A DNA stretch of 64,000 bases, from positions 1 through 64,000 of the forward strand of contig NZ_JAJBBR010000006.1 of NCBI RefSeq assembly GCF_020532555.1. Direction: 5' to 3'. The translations under genes were made by a program, and so were the position numbers. Below, piece by piece: positions 58,419 to 64,000 of the stretch (position 1 is its first letter; every line of letters starts with the position of its first letter). This DNA is from Microvirga lenta. GTDB lineage: Bacteria > Pseudomonadota > Alphaproteobacteria > Rhizobiales > Beijerinckiaceae. Below the pieces are notes generated by a model. That model was given only the letters and a program-made list of their open reading frames with translations, had not been told where the DNA came from and ran no database searches.

Positions 58419-58462
58419 GAGCATCGGACCCGAAACGAAGGCCGTTTCCGGGTCCGATGCTC
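58419..58462. repeat. Palindromic intergenic element (GAGCATCGGACCCG type)
   Basis: GAGCATCGGACCCG (58419-58432) is perfectly complementary to 58449-58462, and an inner AAACG/CGTTT pair extends the stem, with one C bulged. It begins one base after the stop of the secreted protein and lies between convergent genes. From memory, similar GAGCATCGGACC palindromes recur in Methylobacteriaceae genomes. It may also terminate both genes, though it lacks a T-run. Confidence 0.6.
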
Positions 58463-58475
58463 AATGCAGCCGGCG

Positions 58476-59570
58476 CTATGCGGCCTCGTCCAAGGCCGGA
58501 TAGTCGGTATAGCCCTTCGCATCGCCGCCATAGAACGTCGCCCGCTCGGGCTCGTTGAGGGGCGCGTTCAGCCGGAAGCGCTCGACGAGATCCGGGTTGG
58601 CGATGAAGAGACGGCCGAAGGCGACGAGATCCGCGCGGCCGCTGGAAACGGCTTCCGTGGCCATGGTCCGGTCGTAGCCGTTGTTGCCGATATAGGCGCC
58701 GCGGAAGGACCGGCGCAGGCCTTCGTAATCCACAGGCACCGCATTGCGGTCGCCTTGCGTGGCGCCCTCGATCATGTGGATGTAGCCGAGCTCCAGCTTG
58801 TCGAGCCTTTCGACCACATGGCTGAAGAGGGCCTGCGGGTCGGAATCCGCTGCGTCGTTCACCTGGGCAGGCGACAGGCGGATGCCGACGCGGCCCTTGT
58901 CCCACACCTTCAACACGGCTTCCGTCGCCTCGATGGTCAGGCGGGCGCGGTTCTCGATGGAGCCGCCATAGGCATCGGTGCGCTTGTTGGCGCCGTCCTT
59001 CATGAACTGGTCGAGGAGATAGCCGTTGGCGGCGTGAATTTCGACGCCGTCGAAACCGGCCTCCTTCGCATTGCGGGCGGCCTGCTCGTAATCGCGCAGG
59101 ATGCCGGGGATCTCCGACAGGTCGAGTGCCCGGGGCTCCGATACGTCCGCGAAGCCGCCGTCGATGAAGGTCTTGGTGTTGGCGCGCAGGGCGGAAGGCC
59201 CGACAGGAGCGTCGCCGTTCGGCTGAAGAGAGGTGTGGGACACGCGGCCCACATGCCAGAGCTGAATGAAGATGCGGCCGCCGGCCTTGTGCACCGCATC
59301 CGTCACCTTGCGCCAACCGGCGACCTGCTCCGGCGAATAGATGCCGGGCGTGCGGAGATAACCCTGTCCCTGATGCGAGATCTGGGAGCCTTCGGAGATG
59401 AGGAGGCCCGCGCTGGCGCGCTGCTCATAATAGGTGGCCGCATGAGGTCCGGGCACGTCGCCTACCGGCGCTGCACGGTTGCGGGTGAGGGGAGCCATCA
59501 CGAAGCGGTTGGGCAGCGTCAGGTCACCGAGGGTGAAGGGTTGGAACAAGGCGTTCGGATCGGCGCTCAT
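58476..59570 (-). CDS. Old-yellow-enzyme alkene reductase
   Basis: A 364-aa FMN-dependent NADH:flavin oxidoreductase of the NemA/OYE class. It opens ALFQPFTLGDLTLPNRFVMA, has GRIFIQLWHVGRVSH, VEIHAANGYLLDQFM with the His/Asn pair that binds the substrate carbonyl, and NGYDRTMATEA near the C-terminus. It reduces activated C=C bonds, such as enones or nitro compounds. A single-gene unit between two convergent/divergent neighbours. Confidence 0.92.
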   Translation of the reverse strand: MSADPNALFQPFTLGDLTLPNRFVMAPLTRNRAAPVGDVPGPHAATYYEQRASAGLLISEGSQISHQGQGYLRTPGIYSPEQVAGWRKVTDAVHKAGGRIFIQLWHVGRVSHTSLQPNGDAPVGPSALRANTKTFIDGGFADVSEPRALDLSEIPGILRDYEQAARNAKEAGFDGVEIHAANGYLLDQFMKDGANKRTDAYGGSIENRARLTIEATEAVLKVWDKGRVGIRLSPAQVNDAADSDPQALFSHVVERLDKLELGYIHMIEGATQGDRNAVPVDYEGLRRSFRGAYIGNNGYDRTMATEAVSSGRADLVAFGRLFIANPDLVERFRLNAPLNEPERATFYGGDAKGYTDYPALDEAA

Positions 59571-59714
59571 ATTGTCCTCTTTCAGACTGTGAAATTGGAT
59601 ATTGCACAGGTCTGGAGGAGATAATGAGCCTTCCGTTCAGCGCAACGGAAGGCTGCCATGCGTGTGCGGGATGGCTCGCCGACAGAAGATGCCTTTCAAT
59701 CCCCTCACGGAGGT

Positions 59715-60668
59715 CTATGCCTCCGCTCCTGCCCGGTCGAGTTTCTCGATGTCTGCGGCGTCGAGGCGAAGCCGCGTTGCCGCGACCAGATCCTCGAGTT
59801 GTTCCAGGCTCGTTGCGCTGGCAATCGGCGCCGTGATGCCGGGATGCGCCATCAGCCACGCCAGCGCCACCTGCGCCGGCGTAACGCCGTGGTGCAGGGC
59901 GACCTGATCCAGCGCCGCCAGGATCCGCTCGCCGCGGGGATTGAGGTACTTGCCCATGTTCCGGCCGCGGGTGCTCTTGCCAAAATCCTTTTCGGAACGG
60001 TACTTCCCGGTCAGGAAGCCGGCGGCGAGACCGTAATAGGGAATGACCCCGACCTCGTTCTCCCGGCAGAGCCGTTCGAGATCGCCCTCGTATTCCGAAC
60101 GGTCGTAGAGATTGTAGAGCGGCTGCAGGCTTTCGTAGCGGGGCAGGCCCATCCTGGCGCTGGTGTCGAGGGCCTCCTTCAGCCGCGCCGCGGTGAAGTT
60201 CGAGGCGCCGATCGCCCTGACCTTTCCCTCGTTGATGAGGTCTCCATAGACGCCGAGCGTCTCCGCCTGAGGAGTATCGGGATCGTCCCGGTGGGACTGG
60301 TAGAGATCGATATGGTCGGTCTGGAGGCGTCGCAGCGAAGCCTCGACCGCAGAGCGGATATAGGTCTTCGACAGCCCCTTCTGGCCCGGGCCCATCTCGG
60401 AGCCGACCTTGGTGGCGATGATGAGCTGGTCGCGGTTGCCGCGCGCCTTCATCCATTTGCCGATGATGGTCTCCGATTCTCCGCCCTCGTGGCCGGGAGC
60501 CCACCGTGAATAGACATCCGCCGTGTCGATGAAGTTGAGGCCCGCCTCGACGAGGGCGTCGAGCAGCTTGAGCGATGTCGCTTCGTCGGCGGTCCAGCCG
60601 AAGACGTTGCCGCCGAGGCAGAGGGGCGGAACCATGATGTTCGAGCGGCCGAGCCGACGCTTGTCCAT
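59715..60668 (-). CDS. Aldo/keto reductase (second copy)
   Basis: A 317-aa aldo/keto reductase paralogous to the one at 55464-56438. The tetrad is in FIDTADVYS, LIIATKVG and YQSHRDD. The segment GGNVFGWTADEATSLKLLDA closely matches the first copy. ATG 60668 starts MDKRRLGRSNIMVPPLCLGG with AGGAGAT upstream; a longer in-frame start was rejected. Function is a broad aldehyde or ketone reductase by family. Confidence 0.92.
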   Translation of the reverse strand: MDKRRLGRSNIMVPPLCLGGNVFGWTADEATSLKLLDALVEAGLNFIDTADVYSRWAPGHEGGESETIIGKWMKARGNRDQLIIATKVGSEMGPGQKGLSKTYIRSAVEASLRRLQTDHIDLYQSHRDDPDTPQAETLGVYGDLINEGKVRAIGASNFTAARLKEALDTSARMGLPRYESLQPLYNLYDRSEYEGDLERLCRENEVGVIPYYGLAAGFLTGKYRSEKDFGKSTRGRNMGKYLNPRGERILAALDQVALHHGVTPAQVALAWLMAHPGITAPIASATSLEQLEDLVAATRLRLDAADIEKLDRAGAEA

Positions 60669-60801
60669 TGCAATCTCCTGTCCGCAGCCGAATTGTGTCA
60701 TGGGGAGGCATTCTCAAGGGGAGGGCTGAATCGGTGCGGCTGAAGGCCCATATTGTCCAAACCTCCAACGGCCCTTCAAGCCAGTCTCCGGATCCGTCAG
60801 C

Positions 60802-61818
60802 ATGATTCCACTTTCCGTCCTCGACCTGTCCTTCGTCACATCGGGCTCCACGCCCGCACAGGCCCTGAGGAACACACTCGATCTCGCCCGCCACACGGAC
60901 GAACTGGGCTACACCCGGTTCTGGGTGGCCGAGCACCACAACCTGCCGTCCGTCGCCAGCGGCGCACCGGACATCATGATCGGGCAGATCGCCGCCGTCA
61001 CCGAGCGCATTCGCGTGGGATCGGGCGGCGTCATGCTGCCGAACCATGCACCGCTCATGGTGGCGGAACGCTTCAAGCTTCTCGAGGCGCTCTATCCCGG
61101 CCGTATCGATCTCGGCCTCGGCCGCGCGCCCGGAACCGATCCGGTCACGTCCTATGCTCTGCGGCGGATGCAGGAGGAGCGGGGCCGCGACGATTTCCTG
61201 GAGCGGCTCCAGGAATTACTGCTGCTGGAGACCAGGAGCTTTCCGCCCGATCACCCGTTCCGCAAGATCGAGATCATGCCGTCGGGCGTGCCGCTGCCGC
61301 CGATCTGGCTTTTGGGCTCCAGCGACTACAGCGCCCATCTTTCCGCACAGGTCGGATTGGGTTTCGGCTTCGCCCACCACTTCGCGACGCATGACGCCAC
61401 GGACGCGATGCTGGCCTATCGCCGCGGCTTCCAGCCGTCGCAGTGGCTTGCGCAGCCGCACGCGATCCTGACGGTAGCCGTGATCTGCGCCGAGACGGAC
61501 GAGGAGGCGGAGCGGCTGGCCGCGAGTGCGGATCTCGGATTCGTGCGGCGGATGCGTGGCGAGTTCGGGCCGATCCCCACGCCCGAGGAGGCGCTGGCCT
61601 ATCCATACACGCCCGCGGACCGCGAGATGATCCGGAGAAACCGGGAGCGGCTGTTCGTCGGGGCGCCGGAGACGGTGCGCAAGAGGCTCCAGTCCCTGAT
61701 CGACGAGACGAAGGCCGACGAACTGATGGTGACCTCGGCCATGTACGACCACGAGGCGCGCAAGAGGTCCTACGACCTCATCCGCGCCATCGATCTGCGG
61801 CCTGCCGTTCAGGGCTAG
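60802..61818 (+). CDS. Luciferase-like (LLM class) flavin-dependent oxidoreductase
   Basis: A 338-aa TIM-barrel flavoprotein. [60 protein letters not shown] and [16 protein letters not shown] match the MsnO8 type of luciferase-like monooxygenases. It would use FMNH2 or F420-like cofactors to oxidise an unknown substrate. It is divergent from the second aldo/keto reductase. Confidence 0.92.
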   Translation: MIPLSVLDLSFVTSGSTPAQALRNTLDLARHTDELGYTRFWVAEHHNLPSVASGAPDIMIGQIAAVTERIRVGSGGVMLPNHAPLMVAERFKLLEALYPGRIDLGLGRAPGTDPVTSYALRRMQEERGRDDFLERLQELLLLETRSFPPDHPFRKIEIMPSGVPLPPIWLLGSSDYSAHLSAQVGLGFGFAHHFATHDATDAMLAYRRGFQPSQWLAQPHAILTVAVICAETDEEAERLAASADLGFVRRMRGEFGPIPTPEEALAYPYTPADREMIRRNRERLFVGAPETVRKRLQSLIDETKADELMVTSAMYDHEARKRSYDLIRAIDLRPAVQG

Positions 61819-61921
61819 AAACAGAGATGGCCGGGAACAGCCCCGGCCATGATCGCCCCCGATCGGGATCGGGCCAGAGCCCGATATGCGCCGGTCCTGC
61901 GGGCAGGTCCGCAGGAACGCC

Positions 61922-62218
61922 TTACTTCTTGCGCGAGCGGCGCTTGGTGTTGAGGGACTCCTTCAGGGTCTTCGCAGCCTCGAACTTCACGTTCTTGGAC
62001 GCGGCGATCTTGATGGCCTCGCCGGTCTGGGGGTTGCGTCCCTTGCGGGCGCCGCGCTCGACCATCTTGAACTTGCCGAAGCCGAAGATTGCGACCTCTT
62101 CGCCCTTCTGGACCGATTCGGCGATGGCCTGGAACACGTTCTCCACCACGTCCCGAGCGAAGGTCTTGGTCACCTCGTGCTCTTCGGCGATGAACTCGAT
62201 GAGATCGTTCTTATTCAT
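61922..62218 (-). CDS. hup: HU-family DNA-binding protein
   Basis: A 98-aa HU-type histone-like protein that bends DNA. It starts MNKNDLIEFIAEEHEVTKTF, has the arm GFGKFKMVERGARKGRNPQT and ends with the basic tail LNTKRRSRKK, slightly longer than in E. coli HU. ATG 62218 is the family start; an upstream in-frame start is unlikely. The leader contains TATAAA at about 62265-62270 but no clear -35. Confidence 0.93.
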   Translation of the reverse strand: MNKNDLIEFIAEEHEVTKTFARDVVENVFQAIAESVQKGEEVAIFGFGKFKMVERGARKGRNPQTGEAIKIAASKNVKFEAAKTLKESLNTKRRSRKK

Positions 62219-62345
62219 GATCACCCTCATGGTTAGGTAGGAAACCGTAGCTCATGAAGGATTTTATAGCGTGGTCAAGCCTCGATGAACCAGGACCGGC
62301 CGGTGACGTAAGGTGAAAACCGGCAAGAACCCCGACTTTCCCCAG

Positions 62346-63026
62346 CTAGTTTGCGGCAAAGCAGTAGAACAGCCCAGCGCCGCCGGTGCTCCTGAGCGCA
62401 TCTTGGCTGCAGCCGCCCCGGGACGGGTGTGATGCGTTCCAGGACTTTGCCGCCGCGCTGTCGTCGAGGCCCATGCGGTCATGGTGGCCGACCATCACGG
62501 CGCCCTCCGTGCCGCTCCGGGTCCAGTTTCCGCAGGTCCGGTCCTCGCCGGCCGGAAAGGCGGTTCCGTCCGCTTGGGTGCCCGTGAGGATGTCGTGCTG
62601 GTTGGGCGAGTCGCCCCGGCCCTTCACGGGTTCGCCTTTCTCGGTCAGGGCGGTCTGCTTGGTGAGATTGTTGCTGCCGCCGTGCAGGTCCGCGACGTCC
62701 TTGGCGATCACCGTGCCCTTGGCGTTCTGCCAGGGGCCGCGCCCGATCCGGTCCCTGGCGTTGATGGCCTGTGCGCCGCCCGTGGCCTGAGTCGAGAGAT
62801 AGGCCCGCCAGGTCTTCCCGCCGGCTCCCGCCGCTTCAGCGAGGGACTGGCAGTGCCGGTCCGCGCCTTCGAGGCCGCCCAGATCCGCGCCTTTCCCTGA
62901 GCCGACGCTGGTGACGAAGAACGTCATGTCGGCCGCACCGGCCTGCTGCGCGTGGGCGCCCGTGACCGACCCGAGCGAGAGCACGCCGATTGCTGCAAGA
63001 AGGCAGCCGCCATCGATCCTGTTCAT
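62346..63026 (-). CDS. Secreted endostatin/lectin-like protein
   Basis: A 226-aa exported protein with a signal peptide (residues 1-26, ending AHA). The mature part, including FFVTSVGSGKGADLGGLEGA, DRHCQSLAEAAGAGGKTWRA, YLSTQ and GRGPWQNAKGTVIAKDVADL, resembles the endostatin-like/C-type-lectin fold found in some bacterial proteins. Paired cysteines (CQSL, RTCGNW, GGCSQ, YCFAAN) suggest disulfides. Its ligand is unknown. Confidence 0.78.
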   Translation of the reverse strand: MNRIDGGCLLAAIGVLSLGSVTGAHAQQAGAADMTFFVTSVGSGKGADLGGLEGADRHCQSLAEAAGAGGKTWRAYLSTQATGGAQAINARDRIGRGPWQNAKGTVIAKDVADLHGGSNNLTKQTALTEKGEPVKGRGDSPNQHDILTGTQADGTAFPAGEDRTCGNWTRSGTEGAVMVGHHDRMGLDDSAAAKSWNASHPSRGGCSQDALRSTGGAGLFYCFAAN

Positions 63027-63139
63027 GTGATCCTCCCGCTCATACATCCGGCCTTCGGAGCCGGGCCGACATCAGGACGAGAAGACTAGCACGGAGAAGG
63101 CGCCTGCAAGATTGACGACTCCGTGGTTATCCCGGTGGG

Positions 63140-63985
63140 CTATTCCTTCACCGCACCGGTCATCGACGAGACGTAGTAGTCGACGAAGAACGAATAGAGC
63201 AGGACCACCGGAAGCGATCCCAGAAGGGCTCCGGCCATCAGCGCACCCCACTCGTAGACGTCGCCGCGCACCAGTTCCGTCAGCACGCCCACGGGGACGG
63301 TCTTGTTCTCCGACGACTGGATGAAGGTGAGGGCGTAGATGAACTCGTTCCAGGACAGAGTGAAGGCGAAGATCCCCGCAGAGATCAGGCCCGGCACCGA
63401 CAGCGGCAGCAGGATCCGCGTCAGGATCTGCCAGCGCGTGGCCCCGTCGACCAGGGCGCATTCCTCGAGCTCAAACGGGATCGAGCGGAAATAGCCCATG
63501 AGCAGCCAGGTGCAGAACGGGATCAGGAAGGTCGGGTAGGTGAAGATCAGCGCCAGCTTGGAATCGTAGATGCCGAACTTGAAGGTCATCACCGCCAGCG
63601 GGATGAAGAGGATCGACGGCGGCACGAGATAAGCGAGGAAGATCGAAAGACCCACATAACGGGAGCCGGAAAAGCGGATGCGCTCGATGGCGTAGGCCGC
63701 GAAGACGGACGCTGCGAGCGACAGGATCGTGGAGCCGATCGCCACGAGCATGGTGTTCCACAGCCAGCCCGGATAGGAGGTTTCGAACAGGAGATAGCGG
63801 ATGTGCTCCAGCGTCGGGCTGGTGGGCCAGAACGGGCTGTAGTTGTTGAAGTCCGTCATCTCGTGGTTCGGCTTCAATGCCGTGATCGTCATCCAGTAGA
63901 ACGGGAACAGCAGCACGAAGGTGAAGACCGCAAGCGGCAGATACACCACCACCAGCCGCCTCGGCAGGCGGTCGAGATAGCTCAT
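63140..63985 (-). CDS. Carbohydrate ABC transporter permease, MalG type
   Basis: A 281-aa inner-membrane permease with six helices. The coupling (EAA) loop is EECALVDGATRWQILTRILL at the MalG/UgpE position. It opens with a first helix near residue 14 and has NTMLVAIGSTILSLAASVFA. It would import a sugar or polyol with an ATPase and binding protein outside the window. Its start overlaps the stop of the upstream gene in an ATGA junction. Confidence 0.93.
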   Translation of the reverse strand: MSYLDRLPRRLVVVYLPLAVFTFVLLFPFYWMTITALKPNHEMTDFNNYSPFWPTSPTLEHIRYLLFETSYPGWLWNTMLVAIGSTILSLAASVFAAYAIERIRFSGSRYVGLSIFLAYLVPPSILFIPLAVMTFKFGIYDSKLALIFTYPTFLIPFCTWLLMGYFRSIPFELEECALVDGATRWQILTRILLPLSVPGLISAGIFAFTLSWNEFIYALTFIQSSENKTVPVGVLTELVRGDVYEWGALMAGALLGSLPVVLLYSFFVDYYVSSMTGAVKE

Positions 63986-64000
63986 GCCGACGCTCTCGTC
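63982..64000 (-). CDS. Partial upstream gene, probably partner permease
   Basis: Only the last five codons (TRASA) and the TGA stop of a minus-strand gene are visible. The stop overlaps the start of the MalG-type permease by 4 bp. Such pairs are nearly always the MalF-type partner permease, but the residues alone prove nothing. Confidence 0.5.

Overview
The window is a high-G+C chromosomal segment of an alphaproteobacterium, most likely of the order Rhizobiales (Hyphomicrobiales). The family is less certain; a Methylobacteriaceae/Microvirga-like organism would fit. The main evidence is an uninterrupted S10-spc-alpha ribosomal cluster lacking rpsD, rpmJ and infA, an ATP12-type F1-ATPase assembly chaperone, an ExoR-like Sel1 protein, an OpgC-type glucan modification protein, and many GTG or TTG starts. 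I recognised no insertion sequence, prophage, CRISPR array or plasmid replication gene.

Positions 1-14640 hold the tail of tuf, then rpsJ to rplO, secY, adk, rpsM, rpsK, rpoA and rplQ, all on the + strand, ending at a strong terminator. Inside the cluster are a structured 163-bp spacer between rpsQ and rplN, a good promoter before rpsM, and terminator-like hairpins after rplO, rpsM and rpoA. These suggest several transcription units rather than one.

Positions 14.7-31.1 kb carry genes that, from memory, are often neighbours in Rhizobiales: a DegP-type protease, rarA, the fluoride channel crcB, an RluC-type pseudouridine synthase, a HAD phosphatase, the ATP12 chaperone, a small lipoprotein and pccB. 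This order is broken at 19.2-27.5 kb by unrelated genes: a tail-anchored hypothetical, a GNAT acetyltransferase, a YqjD/YqjE-like group of small envelope proteins, a 1636-residue autotransporter on the - strand, and the tail of an ABC transporter ATPase gene.

Positions 31.1-47.5 kb hold opgC overlapping an SGNH hydrolase gene, a Cds1-like PLP enzyme, an alcohol dehydrogenase, an esterase, pccA, and housekeeping genes (gamma-glutamylcyclotransferase, acylphosphatase, rhodanese, DUF599, DUF3253, a YdcF-like protein, an RraA-like protein). They are followed by isovaleryl-CoA dehydrogenase, a GH25 lysozyme lipoprotein and mgtE. With the MCC beta gene at 49.2 kb, pccA and pccB form a dispersed set for branched-chain and propionyl-CoA catabolism.

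Positions 47.6-64 kb hold tRNA-Leu(GAG), lipB, the MCC beta gene, a diverged isoaspartyl methyltransferase-like gene, ilvD overlapping an exoR homologue, and xthA. A redox-rich stretch follows: two paralogous aldo/keto reductases, a DHFR-fold protein, an old-yellow-enzyme reductase and a luciferase-like monooxygenase, interspersed with a ceramidase-like membrane protein and a low-complexity secreted protein. HU, an endostatin-like secreted protein and a sugar ABC permease pair that runs off the right edge close the window.

No clearly new defence or mobile system is visible. The best leads are the long translational overlaps (opgC/SGNH, ilvD/exoR), the structured leaders in the ribosomal cluster, several unassigned palindromic sites, and the diverged methyltransferase and small secreted proteins.
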